A DNA stretch of 64,000 nt from Candidatus Microbacterium colombiense (GTDB taxonomy: Bacteria; Actinomycetota; Actinomycetes; Actinomycetales; Microbacteriaceae): contig CP119308.1 in NCBI GenBank assembly GCA_029203165.1, positions 1 through 64,000 on the forward strand, written 5' to 3'. Position numbers and translations under genes: made by a program. This document shows positions 22,129 to 31,173 of the stretch, in pieces. The notes under the pieces were generated by a model. It worked only from the letters and a program-made list of their open reading frames with translations, made no database searches and was not told the origin of the DNA. Within the stretch, counting starts at the first letter, position 1; each line of letters opens with the position of its first letter.

Positions 22129-23061
22129 TCAGGCGGCGCGAGCATCCTCCTCGGCCGTCACAGCGATGTGCTCATGCAGTCGGGCGAACACGTCGTCGAG
22201 GCGCGCGCACCCGTCGGCATCCAGCGCGGGCAGTGGGGCGCGGCAGTCTCCCAACGGCACGGACAGGCGTCCGCCGAGATACTTGGCCGCACCGAAGACA
22301 CCCACCTCGACCATGCCCTCGACCGTGTCGTTGATGCGCACCTGCACCGCACGCGCCCCGTCGAGGTCACCGGCGGCGAATCGACGCCGCAGCGAGAGGA
22401 ACAGCTCGATCTGCAGGCTCACCGTCGTGCCGATCGCCCCGCGCGCGCCGATCGACAGCGCCGGCAGATAGAACTCGTCGAAGCCGTTCACGAGTGTGAC
22501 CTCGGGGTAGCGGCGGATGATGCGTTCGGCCCCGTAGAGGTTGCGCGAGGTGTGCTTGACGCCCACGACCTGCGGCAGCGCGAGCAGCTCGTCGAAGCCG
22601 CCCTCGGAGATGTCGCGCCCGGTGAACTGCGGGATGTTGTAGAGCACGAACGGCAGGTCGACCGCGTCGATCACGGCGCGGAAGTGCCGCACCACGTCGG
22701 GCGTCGAGTAGCCGTAGTACAGCGGCGGGATCATCGAGATCGCGCCGACTCCTGCGTCCTTCGCCGCCGCGGCGATGCGGATCGCCTCGCCCGTCGACAT
22801 GGCCCCGACGTGAGCGACCACGGGCACGCGCCCGGCAGATGCCGCCACCGCGGTCTCGGCGACGGCGATGCGCTCGGCCTCGGAGAGCAGCACGCCCTCG
22901 CCCGATGACCCGCACACGTAGAGCCCTTCGACTCCGCGGCGGATGTCGCCGTCGAGCATGGCGGAGAGCGCGGTGTGGTCGACGCTCTCGTCTGCGTGCA
23001 TCGGGGTGACCGCAGCGGTGAACAGCCGCTCGCCGAGGACGGAACCCGTGGAGTTCACCAT
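22129..23061 (-). CDS. DapA/NAL-family aldolase or dehydratase
   Basis: This protein of about 310 residues belongs to the dihydrodipicolinate synthase / N-acetylneuraminate lyase superfamily. It has the phosphate or carboxylate loop GSSGEGVLLSEAER, the catalytic Tyr in VLYNIPQFTGR, and the Schiff-base Lys in VVGVKHTSRN. Its place at the end of a sugar ABC-transporter operon, just after an SDR, points to a 2-keto-3-deoxy sugar acid rather than lysine synthesis. ATG 23061 overlaps the SDR stop. A GTG at 23070 would add three residues. Confidence 0.82.
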   Translation of the reverse strand: MVNSTGSVLGERLFTAAVTPMHADESVDHTALSAMLDGDIRRGVEGLYVCGSSGEGVLLSEAERIAVAETAVAASAGRVPVVAHVGAMSTGEAIRIAAAAKDAGVGAISMIPPLYYGYSTPDVVRHFRAVIDAVDLPFVLYNIPQFTGRDISEGGFDELLALPQVVGVKHTSRNLYGAERIIRRYPEVTLVNGFDEFYLPALSIGARGAIGTTVSLQIELFLSLRRRFAAGDLDGARAVQVRINDTVEGMVEVGVFGAAKYLGGRLSVPLGDCRAPLPALDADGCARLDDVFARLHEHIAVTAEEDARAA

Positions 23062-23888
23062 GCGGTCCACCCTCCGTCGACGACCACGTTCGACCCGGTC
23101 ATGTACGCCGAGGCGTCGGAGGCGAGGAACACCAGCGCGCCGTTGTACTCGTCGGCCTCCGCCATTCGGCCGATCGGCATGCGCTCGATGTAGTTCGCCT
23201 GGAACTTCGCGTCCTGCGTGTCACGGCGCACGCCGGAGGGAGTGAGCGTGTTGACGCGGATGCCGGCGCGCCCCCAGTAGGTGGCGCAGTACCGGGTGAG
23301 GTTGTACAGACCCGACTTGGCCGCGGAGTACGCGACCGGCTTGATGAACGGGATGCCGGTGTCCTCGGCTTTGTACGCGTAGATGTCCTGCACCGGCGAG
23401 ACCATGCCGTAGATCGAGCCCACGTTCACGATCGATCCCCCGACCCCGGCGTCCCGCATCCGCCGTCCCGCGGCCTGCGTGACGAGGAAGGTGCCGACGA
23501 GGTTGGTGTCGACGACCTCGCGGAACACCTCGACAGGGAACTCCTCGAAGGGGCCGGAGACCTCGGGCGGCGCGCTGGGCTGCGTGTCGAGCCCGGCGTT
23601 GTTCACGACCACGGTCGGTACGCCCCAGGTCGCGATGACCTGATCGAAGCCGGCATCCACACTCGCCTGGTCGGTGATGTCCATCGCGACCGCGAGCAGC
23701 CGGCCCTCAGGGTCGTCCAGCCCCAGCCGCGCGGCCGGGTCGGCCACCTCGCTGCGGGAGGTGATGGCCACGCGTGCGCCGCGTGCGTGCAGCGAGCGGA
23801 CGAACTCCGCGCCGATCTGGCCGAAGCCGCCGGTCACGACGACCACCTTGTCGCGCACGGAGAACAGCGGATCGAGTACTTCAGACAT
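23055..23888 (-). CDS. Short-chain dehydrogenase/reductase
   Basis: This 277-residue SDR has the nucleotide-binding VVVTGGFGQIG near residues 16-26. NNAG, a catalytic Ser (VNVGSIYG) and YSAAKSG (Tyr and Lys) complete the SDR signature. The C-terminus MTGSNVVVDGGWTAW is typical of classical SDRs. It probably oxidises the transported sugar or interconverts sugar acids. It sits between the second permease (29-bp gap) and the DapA-type gene, which it overlaps, so all five genes from 27108 down form one unit. Confidence 0.9.
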   Translation of the reverse strand: MSEVLDPLFSVRDKVVVVTGGFGQIGAEFVRSLHARGARVAITSRSEVADPAARLGLDDPEGRLLAVAMDITDQASVDAGFDQVIATWGVPTVVVNNAGLDTQPSAPPEVSGPFEEFPVEVFREVVDTNLVGTFLVTQAAGRRMRDAGVGGSIVNVGSIYGMVSPVQDIYAYKAEDTGIPFIKPVAYSAAKSGLYNLTRYCATYWGRAGIRVNTLTPSGVRRDTQDAKFQANYIERMPIGRMAEADEYNGALVFLASDASAYMTGSNVVVDGGWTAW

Positions 23889-23917
23889 GTGTGGGGATAC
23901 TCCAGATTGCAGGGCGG

Positions 23918-24790
23918 TCAGCCCTTGACGGATCCTGCGGTGAGGCCGGAGACGATGCCCCGCTGCGCCCACAGGAAGAAGATGATCGCGGGGAGGGCGA
24001 ACAGCAGCGCACAGAACATCACGACGTTCATGGGCGTGTAGAACTGGCCGAGGAACGACGACAGCCCCACGGATGCCGGCCACAGATCCGACGACGAGAT
24101 GAACGTGTTCGCGAACATGAACTCGTTCCAGCCGTCGAAGAACGCGATGACGGCGGCGGCCGCGATGCTCGGCATGATGAGCGGCAGCACGATCGTGGTG
24201 AGGATGCGCAGGCGAGAGCATCCGTCGATGCGGGCCGACTCCTCGATCTCGTAGGGGATCTTGTCGATACCGCTCTTGATGATGAACATCGCGACCGGCA
24301 TCACGAACGCGGTGTCGGCGAGCACGAGACCCCAGTGGCTGTTCAGCAACCCGGCGCCGGCGAAGATCGCGTACAGCGGCACGATGATGAGCGCCTCGGG
24401 CAGCATCTGCGTGCTGAAGAAGATGAATCCGGCGACACCGCGACCGTGGAACCGGTAGCGGCTGAGCGCGTACGCGGCCATGGTCGCGAGCACCAGGCTC
24501 AGGATCGTGGTGCCCGCCGCGATCACGAACGAGTTACCGAGCCAGCGGAAGATCGGGATGTCGGCGAGGAACCCGCCCCACTGCCCGATGTTCTGGAGCT
24601 CCGGGACCAGCGGCTGGCTGCCGCCGTACAGCGACGACTCGGTGCCGAGCGAGGTCGACAGCATCCAGTACACGGGGAAGCCGGCGAACACGACCAGCAG
24701 CGTGATCAGTGCGGCCTTGCCGAGGCTGCCGACCCTGGCGGCGATCCCGCGGCGACGCGGGAGATCGATGGTGATGCGTTCCGTGGTCAT
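23918..24790 (-). CDS. ABC sugar transporter permease (MalG type)
   Basis: This 290-residue inner-membrane permease is of the CUT1 MalG type with six predicted spans. The EAA loop reads EIEESARIDGCSRLRILTTI, the ATPase-contact motif. It partners the MalF-type permease encoded immediately upstream (ATGA overlap) and the lipoprotein at 25816. No ATPase gene is in this operon, so a shared MsiK-like ATPase encoded elsewhere is likely, as in many actinobacteria. Confidence 0.9.
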   Translation of the reverse strand: MTTERITIDLPRRRGIAARVGSLGKAALITLLVVFAGFPVYWMLSTSLGTESSLYGGSQPLVPELQNIGQWGGFLADIPIFRWLGNSFVIAAGTTILSLVLATMAAYALSRYRFHGRGVAGFIFFSTQMLPEALIIVPLYAIFAGAGLLNSHWGLVLADTAFVMPVAMFIIKSGIDKIPYEIEESARIDGCSRLRILTTIVLPLIMPSIAAAAVIAFFDGWNEFMFANTFISSSDLWPASVGLSSFLGQFYTPMNVVMFCALLFALPAIIFFLWAQRGIVSGLTAGSVKG

Positions 24791-25752
24791 CGCTGGCTCT
24801 CCTGACGTTCCTGGATCTGCTCGACGATGAAGTAGACGACCGTGACCAACAGCGACAGCACGAGCCCGAGGGCGCCGATCGCGGCCGCGCGACCCAGGTT
24901 CTGATCCTGGAAGGCGGTGCGATACACGTTGACGACGAGCGTGTTGGTCACATCCAGCGGACCACCGCCGGTGATGAGGAAGATGATCTCGAAGCGGCGG
25001 ATCGACCAGATGGTCATGAGCAGGGTGATCACGCGCACGGTGGGCATCAGGTGCGGCAGGGTGACCGCGAGGAAGGACTGGAACCGCGTGGCGCCGTCGA
25101 CCCAGGTCGCCTCGCGCAGCTCCTGCGGCACGCTCTGCAGGGCGCTCAGCATGACGAGCATCACGAGCGGGGTGAGCTTCCACACGGTGGCGAGCGTCAC
25201 GGCGAACAGTCCGTACTGCGGATCCACCAACCAGCCGTGCTGGCCCATGCCGAGCGCGGAGGTGGTGCGGTTGAGGATGCCCTGCTCGTTGTTGTAGATC
25301 CAGACGAAGATCAGGGCGGCGGCCACGGTCGGCACGGCCCACGGGATCGTGGCGATCGCGCGGATGATGCCGCGCCCCTTGAACGCGGTGTTCAGCAGCA
25401 GGGCGCCCGCGGTGCCGATGCTCACCGAGAAGACCACGGTGAACAGCGTGTAGAGCAGGGTCGTGGCGACCGAGGTCCAGAACTTGTCGCTCGAGAGCAG
25501 GTATTCGTAGTTCTCGACACCGACCGGTCGGCCACCGGCCGGGTTCACGAGCTTGGTCGCGGTGAACGAGAGCAGGAGTCCGCGAATGAGCGGGAAGACG
25601 GTGAAGATCGCGAGGTACACGATCGCGGGGAAGAGGAAGAGGTAGGCGCCGTTGCGCTCGATGAAGCGTGAGACCGCTCCACTGCCTCGCGGCTTCTTCG
25701 GTGGCGCAGCGCGAGGCGTCGATCGCGGCGCCTCGAGAGTGCTGGTGGCCAT
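24787..25752 (-). CDS. ABC sugar transporter permease (MalF type)
   Basis: This 321-residue permease of the CUT1 MalF type has a basic N-terminus with PRAAPPKKPRGSG before the first span. The EAA loop is VPQELREATWVDGATRFQSF, near residue 210. Six spans are predicted. It overlaps the MalG-type gene by four bases and follows the solute-binding lipoprotein after a 63-bp gap holding a strong hairpin. Confidence 0.9.
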   Translation of the reverse strand: MATSTLEAPRSTPRAAPPKKPRGSGAVSRFIERNGAYLFLFPAIVYLAIFTVFPLIRGLLLSFTATKLVNPAGGRPVGVENYEYLLSSDKFWTSVATTLLYTLFTVVFSVSIGTAGALLLNTAFKGRGIIRAIATIPWAVPTVAAALIFVWIYNNEQGILNRTTSALGMGQHGWLVDPQYGLFAVTLATVWKLTPLVMLVMLSALQSVPQELREATWVDGATRFQSFLAVTLPHLMPTVRVITLLMTIWSIRRFEIIFLITGGGPLDVTNTLVVNVYRTAFQDQNLGRAAAIGALGLVLSLLVTVVYFIVEQIQERQESQR

Positions 25753-25779
25753 GCTCAGGTCCTTTCAGGTACGGGGAGT

Positions 25780-25810
25780 CGAGGGGCGGGACGGGGGTTC
25801 CCGCCCCTCG
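25780..25810 (-). terminator. Hairpin between binding-protein and permease genes
   Basis: CGAGGGGCGGGA (25780-25791) and TCCCGCCCCTCG (25799-25810) form a perfect 12-bp stem with a 7-nt loop, just after the stop of the binding-protein gene. There is no following T-run. It may attenuate transcription or protect the 3' end of the abundant binding-protein mRNA. Confidence 0.65.
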
Positions 25811-25815
25811 GGGTG

Positions 25816-27108
25816 TCAGCCGAGTTCGGCTTCGAGCGTCTTCTGCACGTCGGCGAGCTTGCTCTTCACATCGCCGCCGTTGACCCGCAGATCCTCGACC
25901 GCGGTCAGCACCTCGCGCCAGATCGGCTTGCTCTCGGTCTCGAAGCCTTCGACCAGCGTCGACTTCGAGGTCTTGGCGGCCTCGAGGAACTGCGTGGCCC
26001 ACGGGTTCTTCGCCAGGAAGTCGGCGTCGGGCTCGACGTCGGTGGCCATGGCGGAGGCTCCGAGACCGGCGCGGATCGCGGTCTGTCCTTCCTCGCCCAG
26101 CACCCAGCGGACGAAGTCCTTCGCCGCTTCCTTGTTCTTGCTGTTCGCGTTGACGGCGATGATGAGCTGCGAGTTCGACCCGGCGTTCGCGAGCGGAAGC
26201 GGGGCCGCGCCCATGTTCTCGCCGTTCACGACGTTGTCCGGGTTGCTGGTGATCGTGGTCGCGACGCCCGAGTTCTCGAACATCATCCCGACCTGCCCCT
26301 GACCGAACTTGGCGCGGAAGGTGGAGGCGTCATCGCCGATCGGCGCGACACCCGACTCGAACGTCTCGAGGAAGGCCTCGACGGCCTCGACGTTCTCGGC
26401 CTTGTCGATGGTCAGCTTCTTGCCGTCGCTGAGCTCGCCGCCGAATCCGTAGATCCAGTTCGCCATCTCGAGCGTCCAGCCGTCGATCTCTGCGGTCTGG
26501 TGACGGCCCGCGAAGCCGGCGATCCCGAGCTCGCTCTTGATCGTCTCGGCCGTGGTGAGGAACTCATCGAACGTGGTCGGCACCTCGAGGCCGAGCTCGG
26601 CGAAGACGTCCTTGTTGTAGATGACCGTGTTGTAGGTCGGGCGCTCCCAGTTGAAGCCGTACTGGCCGTCCTGGAAGAAGCCCGCCTCGTTGGTGTTGTT
26701 GAGCGAGTCGCCGAGTTCGTCGGCGATGTCGTCGAGCGGCTCCAGAACTCCGGCATCCACCAGCGAGGCGAACTGGCTGTCCTGCAGCACCATCACGTCG
26801 GGCCCGCCGCCCGCGCCGAGCTCGGTGCTGAGCTTGTCGGCGTAGTTGGCGAAGGGGATCTCGACCTTGGTGAGCTCGATGTTGTCGTTGGGGCCGGTGT
26901 AGTCCTTGACGGCATCCCAGATGATCGGGCCCTTGCCGTCTTCGAGGAACTGCCAGTTCGAGAACGTGAGTTCTCCGCCGGCGTCTCCCCCGGCGCCCGC
27001 GTCTCCGGATGCCGAGCACCCGGCGAGCGCGATGGCGGCCACGGCGGCGATGCCGGTGATCCGCAGCGCGCGTGCACGGCGGGACGGGTGTGCGTGGTTC
27101 AACTTCAC
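25816..27108 (-). CDS. ABC sugar-binding lipoprotein
   Basis: This 430-residue extracellular solute-binding protein of the CUT1 type has a signal peptide with the lipobox AIALAGC (Cys at about residue 30) and an acidic linker rich in Ser, Gly and Asp. The mature domain begins GELTFSNWQFLEDGKGP and includes GGGPDVMVLQDSQF. It captures a sugar or oligosaccharide for the two permeases. The GTG at 27108 has AAAGGAG 8 nt upstream. The promoter contains a -35 TTGACT (27212-27217), a -10 TACGGT (27188-27193) and an operator over the transcription start. Confidence 0.9.
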   Translation of the reverse strand: MKLNHAHPSRRARALRITGIAAVAAIALAGCSASGDAGAGGDAGGELTFSNWQFLEDGKGPIIWDAVKDYTGPNDNIELTKVEIPFANYADKLSTELGAGGGPDVMVLQDSQFASLVDAGVLEPLDDIADELGDSLNNTNEAGFFQDGQYGFNWERPTYNTVIYNKDVFAELGLEVPTTFDEFLTTAETIKSELGIAGFAGRHQTAEIDGWTLEMANWIYGFGGELSDGKKLTIDKAENVEAVEAFLETFESGVAPIGDDASTFRAKFGQGQVGMMFENSGVATTITSNPDNVVNGENMGAAPLPLANAGSNSQLIIAVNANSKNKEAAKDFVRWVLGEEGQTAIRAGLGASAMATDVEPDADFLAKNPWATQFLEAAKTSKSTLVEGFETESKPIWREVLTAVEDLRVNGGDVKSKLADVQKTLEAELG

Positions 27109-27171
27109 TGTTCACTCCTTTGGGCAGCAAGTTCTTTGCGACGATGCAGTCGATCTCTCCGACGGGATTCG

Positions 27172-27237
27172 TGAAACCGATTTCGCTACCGTAACCCTCC
27201 TGTTTGAGCGGAGTCAAGCGAAAATGGTTACGTAACC
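27172..27237 (-). promoter_or_regulatory. Promoter and operators of the ABC-SDR-aldolase operon
   Basis: TTGACT (27212-27217) and TACGGT (27188-27193) are spaced by 18 bp on the minus strand. TGAAACCGATTTCG at 27172-27185 covers the expected transcription start and matches the operators at 20299 and 21439. Upstream of the -35 lies a second perfect palindrome, GGTTACGTAACC (27226-27237). Its sequence differs, so another regulator may use it. Confidence 0.7.
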
Positions 27238-27417
27238 TAAAATTGATTCCTGAAACTCGATGGACGAACTCGGGACGGTTCCGGCGACCCCCTCCCGCCC
27301 TGGATCGGAGATCTGCACGATTGCGGATGCAAGAGGCCGAAAGCATCCGAGAGAGCGCAGATCTCCGAGGCACCGCCGGCGCGTGGAGAGACCGGATCGC
27401 GACGATACGATGTGCGG

Positions 27418-28701
27418 ATGCGCGCATCGCCCGGGGTCCTGTGGCTCACGCTCCGGCTTCCCCCGTCCGACGCGGACCAGACGGACGAGCTCGCCGGATT
27501 CCTCCTGCACCTCCGCATTCCTGCGGCGGTGCAGCACCGCACCCTGCTCGACACGGGCACGCTCGCGTTGATTCCGTATGACGGCCTCACGTCACTTCTG
27601 TCCGTCCCCGACGAGTACGCGCCCACCCTCACCTGGGACCGAGTCCCGATCGAGGCGGTCGTGTCGGCATTGACGGAGCGATTCGGCTACGGGGTGAGCC
27701 TCGATGGCGAGCCTGTCGGCAGCGACGTGTTCGACGTGGATCCGGTCGACCTCGACGAACCGCTTCCCGAGTTCGACGACGAAATGGGCGACGAGTTCGA
27801 CGACGCCGATGACGCCGATGACGCCGAGACCGGCGTGGTGCCCACGGCCCCGCTCGACGCCATCGCCTGGACCACGCGGGAGGACACCGGCGTGATCGCG
27901 TTGGTCGGTGCACACTTCGACATGAGCTTCGACGCGGTCGATGCCGGCGAGCGCGGGAGGGCGCTACGTCCGCACCTCGATGCGGACCGGGACCGCGCTC
28001 TCGAACTCGGGCTGTGGGCGATGACCGACGGAATCGCGGTGTGGCGCCGCGGGCAGGAGCATGCCGCCTCGTTCGTCGCACGCCGGAACCGCGCGCATCT
28101 CGTGACCTGGCAGCGACCGTGGGTGCGGGTGGACCCGAGCAAGCCCGGTCAATCGATCGACGGCGCTCTCGTGCATGCATGGCTGGAGGAGGTGATTCCG
28201 CCGAACGGTGATGCCGACGCCTGGATCGCGCGCTTCCGCCTCGACGCTGTCGCGGCCAGCCGCCTGCGGGCATTGTTCCGCCGTGAGGCGCACGCGAACA
28301 TCCTCGCGGAGCTGTTCGAGACCCTCGCCCTCGACCCGACGTGCCTCGAGCTGAGTGAAGACGATCTGGCTCCCGACGACGAACCGGAGGTGATCCGCCC
28401 TCGCACCGTGCGACAACAGTTCCGCGACGGGATGGGCGGCATGCCCGATCCCTTCAACCCTCCGGTGGTGGGGTTCCGTCACCGCCATCCGCGCGTGTGG
28501 CTGGTCGCGTCCCTCGTCGGGGTCCTGGCCCTTGTCGGATTCGCGGTCGCCGGACTCGTGGCCGGTCGCCTCACCGCGCTCGTCCCGGGACTCGTCGCCG
28601 CGATCTGGGCGGGGAGCCTGTTCGTGGACGGCGCCGTCGCGCGAGCCCGGGGAAGGGGCCGACGAGCGGAGGATCTGCCGAGCGCGGATCCCGAGCACTG
28701 A
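27418..28701 (+). CDS. Hypothetical protein with acidic tract and C-terminal membrane hairpin
   Basis: This 427-residue protein has an N-terminal domain (residues 1-115), an acidic segment FDDEMGDEFDDADDADDAE at about 118-136, then a central domain (145-345). Two membrane segments follow at about 358-405 (VWLVASLVGVLALVGFAVAG and the next stretch), and the tail is basic. I recognise no family. ATG 27418 is chosen because TACGAT (27406-27411) lies 6 nt upstream, a leaderless start. A DeoR gene follows after 25 bp. Confidence 0.7.
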   Translation: MRASPGVLWLTLRLPPSDADQTDELAGFLLHLRIPAAVQHRTLLDTGTLALIPYDGLTSLLSVPDEYAPTLTWDRVPIEAVVSALTERFGYGVSLDGEPVGSDVFDVDPVDLDEPLPEFDDEMGDEFDDADDADDAETGVVPTAPLDAIAWTTREDTGVIALVGAHFDMSFDAVDAGERGRALRPHLDADRDRALELGLWAMTDGIAVWRRGQEHAASFVARRNRAHLVTWQRPWVRVDPSKPGQSIDGALVHAWLEEVIPPNGDADAWIARFRLDAVAASRLRALFRREAHANILAELFETLALDPTCLELSEDDLAPDDEPEVIRPRTVRQQFRDGMGGMPDPFNPPVVGFRHRHPRVWLVASLVGVLALVGFAVAGLVAGRLTALVPGLVAAIWAGSLFVDGAVARARGRGRRAEDLPSADPEH

Positions 28702-28726
28702 CCCACCGCGGGACTACGCTGAGGGG

Positions 28727-29524
28727 ATGCCAGAGTGGTCGCAGACGGTCCCCGCCGCGGTGCGGCGTGAGCAGATCGTCTCGATCATCGAGCGCCAGGG
28801 GTTCGCGCGCGTGCAGGAGCTGAGCCGTGCGCTCAGCGTCTCCGAGGTCACGGTGCGCAGCGACCTCGATCTGCTCGCCGAGGAGAACATCATCCAGCGC
28901 GTGCACGGCGGGGCGATGTCGGGCATCAAGTCGACCGCGCATTCCCCCGACTACGAGCGCGCTCTCACCCGCGCGGTCACCGAGAAGCGGCGCATCGGCA
29001 ATGCGGCGGCGGCCCTCGTCGAGAGCGAGATGGCGATCCTGCTCGATGCCGGCACGACCACGCTCGCGCTCGCGCGCGCACTGCGGGCGCGCGAGGATCT
29101 GCGCGGCGTCGTGGTGTTCACGAACTCGCTCACGATCGCGCTCGAGCTCGGGGTGTCCGAGCCCCACCACATCACGGTCGTGGTCACCGGGGGCACCGTG
29201 AGCTACAAGCAGCGGTCGCTGATCGATCCGCTCGGCGACATGTTCCTCGGATCGGTGCACAGCGACCTGTGCTTCATCGGATGCAACGGCGTCTCGGTCA
29301 CCGGCTTCACGAACTCGAGCCTGCCCGAGGTCACGATGAAGCGGCGCTACCTGGACTCGGCCGCGCGACGGATCGTGCTCGCCGACAGCTCCAAGATCGG
29401 CAAGAGCCAGATGATCCAGGTCGCGCCGCTCGATCGCATCGACACCCTCGTGACAGGCATCGAAGCGCCCCCAGCCGAGCTGGAGGCGCTTCGAGAGGCC
29501 GGTCTGACGATCGAGCTCGCCTGA
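28727..29524 (+). CDS. DeoR-family transcriptional regulator
   Basis: This 265-residue DeoR-type regulator has an N-terminal wHTH with RREQIVSIIERQGFARVQEL and VSEVTVRSDLDLLAEENIIQ, then a C-terminal sensor domain with LLDAGTTTLALARAL. That segment resembles a phosphosugar-binding isomerase fold. TACGCT at 28715-28720 lies 6 nt before the ATG, so it is likely leaderless. It converges on the end of the kinase-aldolase ABC operon at 29548-35845 and is the probable regulator of that operon. The effector is likely a phosphorylated sugar intermediate. Confidence 0.88.
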   Translation: MPEWSQTVPAAVRREQIVSIIERQGFARVQELSRALSVSEVTVRSDLDLLAEENIIQRVHGGAMSGIKSTAHSPDYERALTRAVTEKRRIGNAAAALVESEMAILLDAGTTTLALARALRAREDLRGVVVFTNSLTIALELGVSEPHHITVVVTGGTVSYKQRSLIDPLGDMFLGSVHSDLCFIGCNGVSVTGFTNSSLPEVTMKRRYLDSAARRIVLADSSKIGKSQMIQVAPLDRIDTLVTGIEAPPAELEALREAGLTIELA

Positions 29525-29547
29525 CCGGGATCAGAGCGGGCGACGGC

Positions 29548-30507
29548 TCACGCGCGCCCTGCCGAACCGAACTCGTGCATGCGCAGCGCGACCATGTCGC
29601 GGAATCCGCCGATCGCCGGGCGCAGCTGCTCACTGGGCTCGACCACGGCCGGGTTCTCCTGCAGGAATCGCCGCAGCGCCGCACTCCACGCCAGGTGCGA
29701 ATCGGTGCCCTGATTGATCTTGCGGATGCCGGCGGCGACGCCGTGCGACTTCTGCTCGGGCGAGATGCCGTACGACGGGCGCACCTCTCCCCCATGCGCG
29801 TTGATCACGGTCACAGCCTCCGCCGGCACGGACGACGACCCGTGCAGCACCAGGAACGTCTCGGGCAGGCGACTCTTGATCTCGGCGATGAGTTCGAGGC
29901 GCAGGCGCTGTCCGCCCGCGGCATCCGTGAACTTGACCGAACCGTGGCTCGTGCCGACCGCCACCGCGAGAGCGTCGACCCCGGTCTGGCCGACGAACGC
30001 GACCGCCTGATCGGGGTCGGCGAACACGATCTCCTCGAGGATGCCGCTGACTCCGGCCTCGGCCCCGCCGATCGTGCCCAGTTCTCCCTCGACGCTCACG
30101 CCGGCCGGGGTCGCGGTGTCGACGACGCGACGGGTCAGGGCCACGTTGTCATCGAACGACGCGGGTTCGTCGGTGTCGGTCGCCCGGCTCGCGTCGATCA
30201 TGACGCTCGTGAAGCCGTGGTCGATCGCTCGCACGCAGTCGCCGTAGGTGCGCCCGTGGTCGAGATGCAGCACGGTCGGGACATCGGTGTACTCCTCGAC
30301 GATGCCGCGGAGTCTCGTCCACCAGCGCGACTCGTCGTCGTAGGCCGACATCCCGGCGATCGACTGCACGATCACGGGCGATCTCTCCGCCTCGGCCGCA
30401 TCCAGCACCGCGATGGCCTGGTCGATGCTCGAGACGTTGAACGCGCCGACGGCGTATCCGCCGGCTTCCGCATCGGCGAGCGCGGCCCGCAGTGTCTGAA
30501 GTGCCAT
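29548..30507 (-). CDS. Class II fructose-bisphosphate aldolase-like protein
   Basis: This 319-residue class II aldolase of the FbaA/GatY/KbaY family cleaves a ketose (bis)phosphate to DHAP and an aldehyde. Zn-ligand sequences are visible: VLHLDHGRTYGD (His), EGELGTIGG (Glu), GTSHGSVKF (His) and VLHGSSSVP (His). It is the last gene of the operon, 8 bp after a FucA/AraD-type aldolase gene. The GatY/KbaY subgroup acts on tagatose-1,6-bisphosphate, but specificity cannot be read here. Confidence 0.87.
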   Translation of the reverse strand: MALQTLRAALADAEAGGYAVGAFNVSSIDQAIAVLDAAEAERSPVIVQSIAGMSAYDDESRWWTRLRGIVEEYTDVPTVLHLDHGRTYGDCVRAIDHGFTSVMIDASRATDTDEPASFDDNVALTRRVVDTATPAGVSVEGELGTIGGAEAGVSGILEEIVFADPDQAVAFVGQTGVDALAVAVGTSHGSVKFTDAAGGQRLRLELIAEIKSRLPETFLVLHGSSSVPAEAVTVINAHGGEVRPSYGISPEQKSHGVAAGIRKINQGTDSHLAWSAALRRFLQENPAVVEPSEQLRPAIGGFRDMVALRMHEFGSAGRA

Positions 30508-30515
30508 GGCCGACC

Positions 30516-31172
30516 TCAGAGCGACTCGGTGATGCCGAGCGTGTCGTAGTCGAGCACGATCGGGGTGTCGGTGAGGGCACGGGCGTACGCCTGCACCTTC
30601 GCAGCGGACTCCACGGCGACGCTCGTCTTGAAGGCGTCGCGCAGATTCGGACCGACCGTGAGCAGGCCGTGGTTCGCCCAGACGACGGCGTTCAGGTCGC
30701 CCATCGCGTCGCACATGTGCTCGCCGAACTCGGTGTTGTTGCTGAGCTCGAACGGCATGATCGGCACGTCGCCCTTGGTGTAGATCACCATGTTGACCAG
30801 CGTGCCCAGGATCGGCGATCCCACGACGCCCCACACGTTGGAGTAGACGGGCTCGGAGTGCACGATCGCGTTGACGTCGGGGCGGCGCTTGTACACGGCC
30901 ATGTGCACCGTGACCTCGCTGGACGGTCCGAGGCGCCCGTCGATCAGCTCACTGTCGCCGTTGACCAGCACGATGTCGTCGGCCGTCATCTTGTCGTACT
31001 CGAGGTCGGTCGGGGTGATCAGGAATCGGTCCTCGACGCCGGGCACGCGGATGCTGATGTTGCCCTGCGTGTTGAAGTTGAGGCCGTACTCCATCGATCG
31101 CAGGCAGTAGTCGAGGATCTCCTGCTTCGCGGTGGCGAGATCGAAGTCGACCTGCAGCGTGGTCTCGGTCAT
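30516..31172 (-). CDS. Class II aldolase/adducin-family (FucA/AraD-like)
   Basis: This 218-residue protein resembles L-fuculose-1-phosphate aldolase and L-ribulose-5-phosphate 4-epimerase. It has an N-terminal FNTQGNISIRV (phosphate-binding NxS), SSEVTVHMAVYKRRPDVNAIVHSEPVYS (Glu and Zn-ligand His residues), and VVWANHGLLTVG (third His). Such enzymes cleave or epimerise phosphorylated ketoses. It follows an FGGY kinase, which would supply the phosphate ester, and precedes a second aldolase. Confidence 0.87.
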   Translation of the reverse strand: MTETTLQVDFDLATAKQEILDYCLRSMEYGLNFNTQGNISIRVPGVEDRFLITPTDLEYDKMTADDIVLVNGDSELIDGRLGPSSEVTVHMAVYKRRPDVNAIVHSEPVYSNVWGVVGSPILGTLVNMVIYTKGDVPIMPFELSNNTEFGEHMCDAMGDLNAVVWANHGLLTVGPNLRDAFKTSVAVESAAKVQAYARALTDTPIVLDYDTLGITESL

Positions 31173-31173
31173 G

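Noticed and set aside
22129..23061. Lysine-biosynthetic DapA
   Set aside because: The operon context is sugar transport plus an SDR, and no dapB or other lysine genes are near.
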